Assembly (NCBI GenBank): GCA_016098155.1
Contig: JAAAJB010000373.1
Span: forward strand, 1 to 34,816
Origin: Actinomortierella ambigua
Lineage: Eukaryota > Mortierellomycota > Mortierellomycetes > Mortierellales > Mortierellaceae
Direction: 5' to 3'
Length of the DNA stretch: 34,816 nucleotides
The notes beneath the pieces are model-generated. The model made no database searches. It had not been told where the DNA came from and worked only from the letters and a program-made list of their open reading frames with translations. The position numbers were made by a program, and so were the translations under genes. Every line of letters begins with the position of its first letter. The stretch's first letter is position 1. Of the stretch, positions 1 through 9,292 are shown piece by piece.

Positions 1-51
<51 letters not shown>
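1..51. repeat. (CT)25 microsatellite
   Basis: An uninterrupted CT dinucleotide run opens the window, and its true left end may lie outside. It sits directly upstream of the TATA box of the first secreted-protein gene, so it may act as a pyrimidine-rich upstream promoter tract. That role is inference. Confidence 0.97.
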
Positions 52-54
<3 letters not shown>

Positions 55-64
55 CTCTTCCGCG

Positions 65-72
65 TATATAAA
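65..72 (+). promoter_or_regulatory. TATA box of the 199-486 gene
   Basis: TATATAAA lies about 130 bp before the ATG at 199, preceded by a CT tract. A start of transcription near 95-105 would leave a leader of roughly 100 nt. The consensus match is direct; its function is inferred from position. Confidence 0.7.
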
Positions 73-198
73 GAGAGGTACCAACCTACATTTCACTCGA
101 TCTACACACTTCAATCCTCCTTGCAAGCCAACAAGTGCAACACCACTCGACAACACCCGCTACCGAACCAGAAAAAAAACAACGTCTTTTCAGCCATC

Positions 199-486
199 AT
201 GACTCAGTCCATTTTCAAGAGTGTGCTCCTCTTCCTCGCCATGTCGACGTTGGCGAGCTCCGTCCTGGCCGCAGAGTGCTCTGCTGCAAGTGTCGGTTAC
301 GGACGCAAGACTTACTGCTGCCTGAATGTCGCCAACACCCCCAAGGGCTACCAAGGCACTGACTGCACACAGGGCCCATGCTCCGGCACCGTTTGTGACT
401 CCAACCCTGGAGGCCGATGCACGATCTGCTGCAACTTCTTTGATACGAATGGCAATGTCGCCCACAGCTGCGAGAGCCCTTACTGA
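199..486 (+). CDS. Small secreted cysteine-rich protein (95 aa)
   Basis: The gene encodes a 95-residue protein of unknown function. Residues 1-25 form a clear signal peptide: a short N-region, a hydrophobic core containing LLFLAM, and small residues before a likely cleavage after VLA. The mature part of about 70 residues carries ten cysteines, including two CC pairs (TYCC and TICC), so up to five disulfides are possible. The frame stays open upstream to 121, but the ATG at 199 is preferred because it places the signal peptide at the N-terminus and follows a good TATA box. Size, export signal and cysteine density fit the broad class of fungal small secreted, effector-like proteins. I recognise no named family. 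It has no visible intron, and no neighbour suggests a pathway. Confidence 0.75.
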   Translation: MTQSIFKSVLLFLAMSTLASSVLAAECSAASVGYGRKTYCCLNVANTPKGYQGTDCTQGPCSGTVCDSNPGGRCTICCNFFDTNGNVAHSCESPY

Positions 487-1800
487 GGGAGAGGAAGGGG
501 GGGGGAGTTTCTATGCCAAGCGCATAAGCGAGAGAGGCTCGCTCATTCACACCCTCAACTTTTGTCGAAGAGGAAGGAGGGGAAGGACGGAGAGAGAATA
601 GAAATGATTTCTCCAGTTATCTGTCGCAACGCATTTCGAGCACCAAAGTAAAAATAAAGAAGTAAAGCTCTTCCTCTTAATGTCATCAGTGCTAATGAGT
701 GGACAGTATTACGGAGTTTCCGAACAGGATGAGGAGGAAGAAAAAAAAAGGGTCTACAAAAACTATTGCTAGCATTGATTGCCCCTTCCTCCATGGACCT
801 TTGCATGGGTAAACTCAATTGATAAAATTCTGTGTGATACCGGGCGAATTGATCATCATCGCCATAATCACAGTTACCCTGCCAAGAGTCTGATCTTGTG
901 GGCGGCAGAATCAACAAGACCACTAAGTAAGCTCGTGGGATATTTCTTGGGCATGTTGCGGTCGTTTTTTGACACCAAAGATCAGACAAGAGGGTTGACG
1001 ATGGCGGTATCGATCAGCCATAAAAAATAACGGACGTCCCAACTATCATACATCGAGTGGGGTGGGTCATCGTAGGGTTGTGGAAGGGCACAAAATAACG
1101 AGCCATATCCATGGCTCCTCGCTGGTGGTTATAGTCGTTGGTAATTTTGAGATATCTTGAGGTTTATTGTCCTGGACGATCATCACTCTTAAATGAGACA
1201 AATCAGCCCGCATGGCAGCTAGCAAATTGACAGCATCCTTGTCTTTCAAGACATGGCCAATACTCCGTCCCTTCACCATACGGGAGCAAGTGTCCCATTC
1301 AAGCTTGGCGGGGGGTTTCTCGACTCGAAGCGCCAGTGGGTGAGATCTCCTTTGGTGCGGACAGTTCTGCAAGCATCTGCATTTCCGATCCTTGAGACAA
1401 CTAGGAATGTCTAATACTTTGAATGCCAATAAAGTGATGTAGAGTCTCCATGTAGGAAGGGCTGCCATACCAACTCGTAGATGATGCGCATCCAATTTGG
1501 CTGAGTTCCTCGATCACTGACACTGGAGAGGGGGGTAAAGGATGCTCATGGAGTTGGGGAGGAAGGTATAGGCGTATACAGAGTCGAAGAGAGAGTGAAT
1601 ATCATTTACTCGTCTTGTGTTGGCCTGTTCTTGGTACGAGAGACGATAGCACTTTGTCCATAAAAGTGGAAGGAGAGTTGGAGATGTTTGTGGGTTGCTC
1701 GGATGTGTGGCTGAAACAGCTTCCGTTTTTCCAACAGGTGCCCAGAAACAGAATCAGGTCCAGGGGGTATGTAAAGCATTAGCAACAATAACAAGAAAAA
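487..1800. other. Intergenic region without a recognisable gene
   Basis: This stretch holds only short overlapping open frames on both strands, none with a recognisable domain, signal peptide or plausible intron structure. The longest (142 codons, minus, 1067-1495) is weak and is discussed among the rejected items. A purine-rich tract follows the stop codon at 487-545. Confidence 0.5.
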
Positions 1801-2042
1801 AAGGTATACAGTAAATCATCGGGAAACATCTTTTACAACGTCTACAGTACCACTCGCCAGTGGCGATAACATGCATTCAATGATGTGGTTTTGGGTGGAC
1901 AGTGTACATGCCTTGTCATTCATGACCTCACGAGAGTGATGATCAAGGCCGCATTGTGGCGCTAATCCGACGGACAAAGCAAGACAACATGCGCAAACGT
2001 GGCAAAGAGAGCAAATAGGAGGACGTTTGTAAGATATCTCAT
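1800..2042 (-). pseudogene. Decayed tandem paralogue of the secreted protein at 2793-3044
   Basis: Reading down from an ATG at 2042, the first residues (MRYLTNVLLFALFATF) form an intact signal-peptide-like stretch matching the start of the neighbouring gene, but TAG at 1964-1962 closes the frame after 26 codons. A cysteine-rich tail resembling the neighbour's C-terminus (GEWYCRRCKRC, about 1858-1826) is still readable, but in another frame than the ATG. The similarity continues upstream of the ATG through a predicted 5'-UTR intron to about 2300. The position matching the neighbour's TATA box no longer reads TATA. Stop, frameshift and lost TATA together argue for a pseudogene. An unrecognised coding intron that rescues the frame is the alternative. 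Confidence 0.65.
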
Positions 2043-2060
2043 TTCTCGGCAGACTGTCTG

Positions 2061-2194
2061 CTGCGGGAATAGAATGTACATGATTCAGATTGGATGTTTA
2101 GCGCGTGCTGTCTACACATTAGAGTACGGCTGACAGTAGTAGTTGCGTGGATGAACGGAAAGTGTTGCCATTGATACCTTGAGGGTATTCTTAC
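2061..2194 (-). other. Relic 5'-UTR intron of the decayed paralogue
   Basis: On the minus strand GTAAGA (2194-2189) and CCCGCAG (ending 2061) align with the donor and acceptor predicted in the intact copy. The 3' end lies 18 nt before the ATG at 2042. The splice sites survived although the coding frame did not. Confidence 0.5.
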
Positions 2195-2300
2195 TTGGTT
2201 CTGGCTCTAGATTAAAGGGGTTTTGGGTCTGGCGATGATGTAGGTGGGCGCAAGTGCAATGAGGCTGTCCTCGGCTACCTGTGCCCAACGTTGAGAGGCG

Positions 2301-2792
2301 ATAGAAAACGTCTCACTTGATATAGGGGGAGGAAAGAGGGAAAGGAGGTGAGGTGAGGGTGAGACAGAAGGCAAGGATCAGGGGGTTGATTAGATTGCTT
2401 GCTTTAGCCAACAGTAAAAAACCGGTGTGTGGCACCAGCCAAGTGTTCATGGCTATTTGACCCTTCGATGTTGACTCTTCGTTGAATGCTGAAGCAGAAC
2501 TCAGTAAAAATCAGCCTGATAACCCACAAACGAACTGAGAAACAACGCATGTCGCTGTTGTAATCTTAATCTTTCATATGGCGGCGATGTTCTATAGTAT
2601 AGTAACCATGGCAAGCTGAGCATTTACACAAATGGGCGAGCCAAAGTTCATGAGGAGGCTCACGCTCTTATCATTTTCATACGCTTTTTTCTTGTTCGCA
2701 TTTTTTTTATTCCAACAGTCAATCATGGTAGCTGTGTAACGTGTGAATATCGTAAAATGAATGGTGGGAATCGACGATTCAAAAAAAAAAAG
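2301..2792. other. Spacer between the two paralogues
   Basis: No gene is visible. The stretch includes the 3' flank of the intact minus-strand secreted-protein gene, with AT-rich runs near 2690-2790 that could serve its 3'-end formation. Confidence 0.4.
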
Positions 2793-3044
2793 TTATCTTG
2801 AACAACTACCACAATATCTACAAAAGCACTCGCCGACAGATGTAGCTCTGATGCAATGGCGGTCTGAATCGTCGGGATATGCCTTTTTACATTTTTTAGA
2901 TGTCCAATAAATATGGTCGGCGCCGCATCTGTTGTCCTCGTTCGCACAAAACTCCGGGTGCGGAACCGGATCCGGATCCGGATCCGTACCATACACAAGC
3001 GCGGCAAAATAGGCTATAATGATGAGGGTTGTAAGAGATCTCAT
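2793..3044 (-). CDS. Small secreted cysteine-rich protein (83 aa) with a DP repeat
   Basis: The protein has 83 residues. Residues 1-19 are a signal peptide (MRSLTTLIIIAYFAALVYG) with probable cleavage after VYG. A short DPDPDPVP stretch follows, encoded by three tandem GGATCC hexamers (about 2968-2986), and then a compact domain with eight cysteines ending in CFCRYCGSC, consistent with four disulfides. No named family is recognised; size and layout suggest an effector-like or antimicrobial-type secreted peptide, which is inference. The start is fixed by the signal peptide and by alignment with the paralogue 1 kb away. A TATA box (3278-3287) and a predicted 5'-UTR intron (3203-3063) lie upstream. 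It appears to be the surviving member of a tandem pair. Confidence 0.75.
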   Translation of the reverse strand: MRSLTTLIIIAYFAALVYGTDPDPDPVPHPEFCANEDNRCGADHIYWTSKKCKKAYPDDSDRHCIRATSVGECFCRYCGSCSR

Positions 3045-3062
3045 TTCTCAACAGTCAGTCCG

Positions 3063-3203
3063 CTATGGGGATATGGAGTGGGATGATACAGGCTGGGCGT
3101 GAGTACTGGCTATTCTCACACTAATAGAGTCTGGCCGGTAATGGCAAGTGACGTGGTTGAACGGTGTGAGAATGATGTCGCGATGCCTTTAAGGTGTTCT
3201 TAC
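3063..3203 (-). other. Predicted 5'-UTR intron of the secreted-protein gene
   Basis: On the minus strand a GTAAGA donor follows CACCAA at 3203 and a CCCCATAG acceptor ends at 3063, 18 nt before the ATG. Both sites align with equivalents in the decayed paralogue, and the leader between TATA box and ATG would otherwise be over 200 nt. Confidence 0.55.
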
Positions 3204-3277
3204 TTGGTGCTGGCTCGAAGGTTGCGGATAAGGTGTTTTAAGCTATGGGGAAGCTGTGTTGGGGCTGTTTTCAGCTA

Positions 3278-3287
3278 CCTTTTTATA
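3278..3287 (-). promoter_or_regulatory. TATA box of the 2793-3044 gene
   Basis: The minus strand reads TATAAAAAGG here, inside the promoter block shared with the decayed paralogue. The corresponding positions near 2281-2290 in that copy no longer read TATA. Confidence 0.6.
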
Positions 3288-3300
3288 CTATAGAGAGGCG

Positions 3301-4084
3301 GCCGAAAATGCGTCCCAATCTTAGATGAGAGAGAAACAAGAAAGGAGTTGATGACATGGGGGAAGGACGAGAAGGGCAAAGAGACTAAGCGAAGGGGAAA
3401 AGAGAAAAAGAGCGAGTAAGGGGAAAGTGGAATGGGTGTAAGCAAGGAGAGAGAGAAAGAGCGGGCGAGGGGGGGGAGGAAAGAAATACAGAAAGCAAGA
3501 GGGGAGGGCGGTGCCGACAGGGGCCATGGATCGATGGCCGGTAGTGCAGAGATGCGAGAAGACATCGGCATAACAAAACGCGATTCCTGATGTGTAGGAT
3601 GAGGTGAAATACGCGTGTATTTACAAGTGACATGTGGGGGCTGCCATTGAAGACCGCGGCAGCGCGCCATATAGTAGTGTATATGTGGGGTGGGGAAATG
3701 TGGGCTAAACACATCCCAAGCGTCGCAGTCACTTACGCACTGCGGGGCCCAACATGGGAGACAGTACTACACGAAGATGAGTGGGAGGTACTCAAAGGGA
3801 GAGAAAGAGAGGGACTTCTCCAAGCGGACCATCGGTTCACTTCCTGCCACCATGACGTTTCTGGGATATTGTGTGATCAAGGCCTCATGCCATGGTGCCT
3901 ACGTCGTACTGGTCGAACACATATTCATCCCCAACCATACCACCCTTTGACGCTCATTGGAAGGGCTCTAGCCTGTTATCTACAATTGGCCTTTGACATC
4001 CATGCTCTCTAGTCTTGAAGAACAATGAAAAAGAAAAAATTGCGCGAACAACCATCTTATTCGGTCTCATTGTCTGCCGTCCGC
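3301..4084. other. Intergenic region, no gene recognised
   Basis: About 3340-3480 is strongly purine-rich on the plus strand (GAGA/GAAG). The open frames covering 3275-4012 on both strands lack domains and conserved features, and I see nothing supportable. Confidence 0.45.
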
Positions 4085-5754
4085 CTACACCTCACCTCCA
4101 TAAATTGAGCGACTGGAAAGTGCATCACTCTTTTTTTTTGTCCCTCTCTCTGTTTGTGATATTTGGTATCCAATACCACAATTGTCCTGGTGTTTGAGAT
4201 CTTTCAGGCATATCAGCTTGCTCGAAAGCTCGCGTAGCTGCGCAAGGCCCAACATAGTGGAAGATTTCAGCGCCAATGAATTGAGATTTGGGGCGATGCC
4301 TGGTAACTCATCAAGAACGGCCGTTTCGGAGAATGGAGTAGCCGTACAGTCGGGGTAGGCGTAATGCTGGGTACGTAGCTAATGGCGATGTTGGCCGCTC
4401 AAAGGCATTCTTTTCGGTGGCTTCCAGTAACAGATTTTCCACGGCGGGGCGCTGCTCCAGCATGGACCAACATAACGACTCGGTCCGCTTGTACCAACAA
4501 AAGGAGGTAGTCATCCACCCTGACAACCCGAGGGGCTCCAACCTTGGAAAGGGTCCCCAGGAAGACCTGTCCCACGTGGAGGAAACGCCGCCAGAAGTGA
4601 AGCTCTTAATGACGTCGAACATGATCAAAGTCTCCAGAATTGGCATCTCCCTCAGCGTCACTTGGTTGAATTGGTCGCACACTTTGCCTTTAAGCGGCAA
4701 GATATGCACCTGCGCGAGATCCCGTCGTACAAACCCAACCTGGTCGTTGTGTATGCAGCTCACGCTTTTCAAGTAGATTTCAGTCAATCGAGGACATCCC
4801 GAAAAGGGGGCGACGACGGCTTTGACGAGATGGGCCGAGAGGGACAGATGACGGAGAGCAGGCATGTCGCGAAACTCGCAAAGATCGATATCGATGGGAT
4901 TATAGCAGTCGTTGATCGTCAGCGGCTGGGGCGTGGTGCCAAAGGCGTAAAGAGCATCTTGTCTGCACGGTATGGCATCCAAGAGCGTGAGATTTAGCTC
5001 CGACAGCGGGACCAATACGCCGCGGCGTTGTCCTAGAGGCTTGGCTATTCCACTGTTCGACGACGAGGTGGCGACTACGGCTACCGCCCCTTGCCACTCC
5101 TTCTCCCTTCTCGGCTGTTGTCTGAGCGTAGGCCGCATTGAAGGAGGTGCGATTCGGAATAATCGAATCGACAGCATGTCATCGACGCCGACTAGTGGAC
5201 AGCAGAGGGCTCCACCATGAAATCTCAAGGCTCTACATTTCTGACAATCGGTGGGCACACACTGCCCTGGCGAACGCGTCATGCAGGTCCGCCCAGCTAG
5301 GCACCCTCTCTCCGCAGATAGACAGTCGGCACTGGAAGGTGATTGCCGATGAACTTCCAAAGCAGGTTGAGTCGTACTGGATGGTTTTGATCAGCCAGAG
5401 GCAGTCCGTGGTACAGGACGCCTAGCAACGCATGGATGTCCGCATGTAAGCTAGAGCGAAACGACTGTGCCTCGGGAGAGTTGTCCGGCGAGCATCGAAG
5501 AACAAGAGCAAGCAGTCTTCGGGCTTTTCCATGTGGATAGTCTGAGGCACGCGTGTGGTGTGACTTTATGGTTTCAATAGGGTCTGTATACAGCCGCCGC
5601 ACACTCGCTTTGCAAATAGGGCCTTTTTAACAGTGAACAGTGAAAAGAGATCTCTTGTACGTGTAGTGACATCAAGATGGTCCAAGATGATCTCAATGCA
5701 CTCAATTGGTAATGGACAATTCAATTCATTGCTGGAGAGGGATGTTTCGTATGT
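4085..5754 (-). pseudogene. F-box/LRR protein pseudogene broken by frameshifts
   Basis: Three reading frames must be joined to follow one protein. The first (from 5754) carries an F-box-like segment, LPIECIEIILDHLD, then DLFSLFTVKKALFAK. Near 5610 the frame changes and continues with RRLYTDPIETI and RRLLALVLRCSPD, the usual follow-on in mortierellalean F-box proteins. It changes again at about 5300-5345 into a 349-codon frame holding leucine-rich segments (MPALRHLSLSAH, CPRLTEIYLKSV, MPILETLIMFDV). It changes once more near 4320 into LDELPGIAPNLNSLALKS. In the first frame no ATG separates a TGA (5757-5755) from the F-box, so the start is also lost. An intact gene would encode an SCF substrate adaptor with a substrate-binding LRR domain. 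Assembly indels are the main alternative. Confidence 0.7.
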
Positions 5755-6754
5755 TCAAAAAAGAGGGAAAGATAGATGCTGTGCTTCAGGGGAAGACACA
5801 TATTGTCCTTTGAGACGGTGGTGCACATCTAACCTTGCAGTAATGAAACTATTCCCCATACACAAGACTGCCGGCGTCAAGTTCGCCATGTACCCAAAGG
5901 GTCGAGCCGGCGGTCTCTAGGAGGCTAAAGCTATTTTCGTGACTCTTGCCAGGCGCGAAAGGTGCATCGAGCTGCACTTTGTAGTGTAAGATGCCAATCT
6001 TCTTGGGTGTGAGAACAGAGGTGTAGGCTACCCGAGAACAGAGAAGAGGGTGGATGGGAGAACGCTACCGGGCCTCTCAGCATCCACATAGAACTGGGTG
6101 CGCCAACTCCATTAGGGGAAAAAAGGGCAAGAACTACGCCAGGTATTGCTCCGAACCATCGGGAACAATCAGACAAGAGTGAGCGCAATGTGCTACAAGC
6201 ATAATTTTCCGTATCCTCCGTTGCATCCAATTCGTTGCTCACTCCATGCTAACGGGCGAGCCAATTACCAGGCTCAGCAACTCTTGACCCTCCTCTTTCC
6301 CCTTGGACGAAGAGGATCAAAGTTTCTCGGCTCGACTCCTGCCGCGCTGTTAACAGTTGACGTTCACAGTGGTTCCTTCACCTATCTAGCCTCTCGTTAT
6401 TCTTGGACGGGTAAAAATCCACTAGGCGAGTAGAGTCAAGGCCGGTGATTAGAGTGAGCAGATAGGAGAAAAGTTTAAAAAGACTATGCCACAGAATAAT
6501 ACAGCAATTTCAACTAGCGCGGCTAGCTTGCGTCGAGCTCTTGGCTCATCGAGAGTTGTTGGCAAAGGGCCAAAAAGTCGTCCCGGCCTGGTGAACTCTC
6601 TTTCCCTTTCCAAGCCATGGCACGTTCTCTACAATTGGATTGTCAGCCCCACACCACCTGGGCTCCGCCGACTTTGGGCACGTCTGTCATGGGCAGTTGG
6701 GCACACAGCCGGGCTCTCGTAGTTCTGGGCTACCATCAACGCAGCACGGCAGAG

Positions 6755-6797
<43 letters not shown>

Positions 6798-7189
6798 GCT
6801 CTGTCTCTACCTCTTGACAAAGGCGAGCTGGACTGACACGTCCTCTTTTGCGCATGGGTACGCATGCTTTCTCCCTTTCTCTCCAGTTGAGGTGAATCGA
6901 AGTCTCAATGGTAGCAGGAGCGAGGAACAAAAAAAAAGGGGGGGGGGGGAACCGAAAGAAAAATAGATAATTTGCAAAGTCGTCCAATAAGAGCACTCAG
7001 CACAAGTACAGTACAACTCATCAACTTTCTTTGTTGGTGCATTTGCACAGAGCTCACCACAAAACACAATACAATAGCACTTGAAAGAGCTGCTGTGAAA
7101 AAGGTTTGAGGTTTACCTCCAATATAATCAAAAATAACTCGTTGTCCATGCCTCGAACTCGTCCGCTTTGGGTGTCATGAGAAAACGCA
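5755..7189. other. Intergenic region with a CT microsatellite
   Basis: No gene is recognised. Short open frames at 5931-6433 and 6486-6966 lack homologous features, and those crossing the CT run encode only low-complexity Ser-Leu or Arg-Glu repeats. A poly-A/poly-G tract lies at about 6930-6950. Confidence 0.45.
6755..6808. repeat. CT microsatellite, slightly interrupted
   Basis: The run is mainly CT dinucleotides with single interruptions (TTTC, CGCT, CTGT) near its right half. It lies in gene-free DNA. Confidence 0.93.
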
Positions 7190-7195
7190 TATAAA
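7190..7195 (+). promoter_or_regulatory. TATA box of the 7287-7962 gene
   Basis: TATAAA (in GCATATAAAG) lies 92 bp upstream of the ATG at 7287 and is followed by a pyrimidine-rich leader. This is the same arrangement as at the 199-486 gene. Confidence 0.65.
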
Positions 7196-7286
7196 GAGCT
7201 CACTCCTTCCCAAAAGGATCAACCAGTAACCTCCTCACCTCCCACCCTTCTTCACTTGCCGCCTTTTCCCGGTACACCTTTCAAAC

Positions 7287-7962
7287 ATGGTTGCCATCTC
7301 AAAGACCTTCTCCATCCTTCTCCTGGGTGCTGCTCTCCTCTGCGCTAACGCCCAGAAGACCGCCCCTACTCCCACTAAAGCCGCCCCTGCGCCCACCCCT
7401 ACCTATTCATCATTGGATATGGCCAAGGTCGTCGATTGTCAAACACAGTGTGTTGAGATCAACCCCCCTCCCTTCGGCCACAAGCCCGACCACAACGTCA
7501 GGAAGTTTATGCGCAGAAAAGACTACGGAAGAATGCCATATCTGATCAAGAACATGCAGCCACACATTCAGGTACGCTGCTTCTTCCATTCCTCACCTCT
7601 TCTTCCGCCGATGTCTCTTTGTCACTCGAGATGTCCTCATACGCGTACTTGGGGCTAATGCGTTTTCACATTTTTATTTTTATCTTCAAACTATCCAGCC
7701 ATGCCTGAAGGAGCTCAGGAAGTTGAAGGGCAAGACCTCCAAGGTCACCCAGGCCAACTTCCAGCGCTACGTTCTGTGCAACTCCAAGACTCTGGGCAAG
7801 AACGAGGAGCCCTACTTCTCCAAGAAGTTCAACTGGAAGAAGGCGGGTTTCACCTCTGCACAGTGGAAGGAGTTCCGCTACAAGACCCTCCCTGCCTTCC
7901 GTAGCGCTCTCCACAAGTGCCGAGGAGGATGCCGTCGCATTCACTTTGCCAAGAAGAAGTAA
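7287..7962 (+). CDS. Secreted basic protein, two exons (182 aa), unknown family
   Basis: The exons are 7287-7571 and 7699-7962. The 127-bp intron has donor GTACG and acceptor CTATCCAG, with codon phase preserved (HIQ|PCL). Residues 1-22 are a signal peptide ending near CANA. A Pro/Thr/Ala-rich spacer (APTPTKAAPAPTP) follows, then a compact domain with six cysteines: CQTQC, PCLKEL, VLCNSK and KCRGGC. The C-terminus is strongly basic (RRIHFAKKK). It is probably exported with up to three disulfides. I recognise no family. The number of lysines in exon 2 would suit an extracellular protein binding an anionic surface or polymer, but that is only a suggestion. Splicing is well supported because both exons are open and the junction restores one continuous cysteine-containing domain. 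Confidence 0.75.
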
Positions 7963-9292
7963 AAGAGAGAAAAAAAAATACCCCACCTCCTTCACTCGAT
8001 ACCATATCCTTGCTCTCTCTACACTCCTCGACCTTAAATTACCATATCTAGTTTAGTTGCTGGGCAATAACAACAGTATGGTTAATTAGACCTCCTTTTT
8101 TCCTCTTGAACTTGGATGTGCGCGTGCAGTCAGAGCTTGAGGTGAAGCCCGAAAGAAGAAGGATGTATGTATGCAGCAACTGCCGCGCATCAACCTTCCC
8201 TTGTACCATGCGATGCTTAACTATTTGTAAGCGTTGTTACTCTTGACATCCACTAGTTAGAGTCCCTTGGCGACATTGTCGACCATCTCAACAGTGAGAA
8301 AAAATCGATATGGATAAAAAAAAAGTGGGCACTCTGGAGAGGAACCCTCGCAAAGATCGAATGCAGCACAGCAGGTGCTAAATGACCATGCAGACTAGCA
8401 AAGAATTGATTGCTCGACCTCTCGGTCACACAACGTCATAGGCAAAGCGAAAAGAGGAGTAAAGAGATGTTCAGCGAGGAAGAGCAAAACATTGTTGTGC
8501 GTATTTTGAGAAACCTGAGGCAAATATTGTCCGCGCCCCATGAAAAAGAAAATCTGCTGCATTGCTCCTCCACCAAAAAAGATCAATCCGTTGTTGTGCT
8601 CACCTCTCATGGGGTCTTGCACAGATACCAATCCTGCGTTCGACAGTCTGCTGTGCACACGACCAAGATCTAAAACTTCGACGGAGGTGTGGTTCACAAT
8701 CATCATCCGGCGATAACAACAACTGCATCCTTATCAAAGAGCCAATGTTCACCATTGTCCACCATCTCTACCCATAGCGGACGACATGGCATAGATTGCA
8801 CAGCATCTAACGGCGAAGGCCAGGAAAAAACCAGCCTGCGATAGTGTGAGAGAGAGAGGTCGCTCCGAGGAGTAATTGTGAAATAGTGTGCAGTCTCAAC
8901 GCCCTCTAGACACCATTACTCAAAGACTTTGACAGTCCGTAGCAACCTTCGACCAAACATGGCAGGTAATTCTGGACATCCACAGTTGCCCCTAGCCCAC
9001 CCGACAGCGAGGCCTCAAGTAAAGAGGACTCGTGATGGCCCTCACGCCATCACTTTACCGAGCCCAAATGAGGGCTAAGCGTCTGCTGCAGACGATATGG
9101 ATTCCGCCCTTCGGCAGTGCGAGCAACATCCAACTTTGCCATGTTGTGCACAGGTTTCTCTGAGAGCAAAACAAAAAAGTTGCACTATTGGAATCTTCTA
9201 GGGAAAGGAGGAAAGGAGGCGATGTCCAGAGGGGAGGAGGGGGCAGTAATGCCATCATTTATTTTTTGTGTCTTTTTTTTTTTTGTGGTTGT
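7963..9292. other. Intergenic region, no gene recognised
   Basis: The left part is the 3' flank of the secreted-protein gene and the right end (about 9240-9292, T-rich) is the 3' flank of the coronin gene. Open frames at 8395-8777 and 9055-9258 show no domain or plausible gene structure. Confidence 0.45.

Noticed and set aside
1067..1495. 142-codon minus-strand open frame
   Set aside because: It is the longest frame in the region but shows no domain, signal peptide or repeat, has no promoter-like context and no paralogue in the window.
3632..4012. 126-codon plus-strand open frame
   Set aside because: No recognisable motif, and competing frames of similar length occur on both strands.
8410..8673. 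87-codon plus-strand open frame
   Set aside because: The composition is plausible but there is no family signal or splice-consistent extension; chance cannot be excluded.
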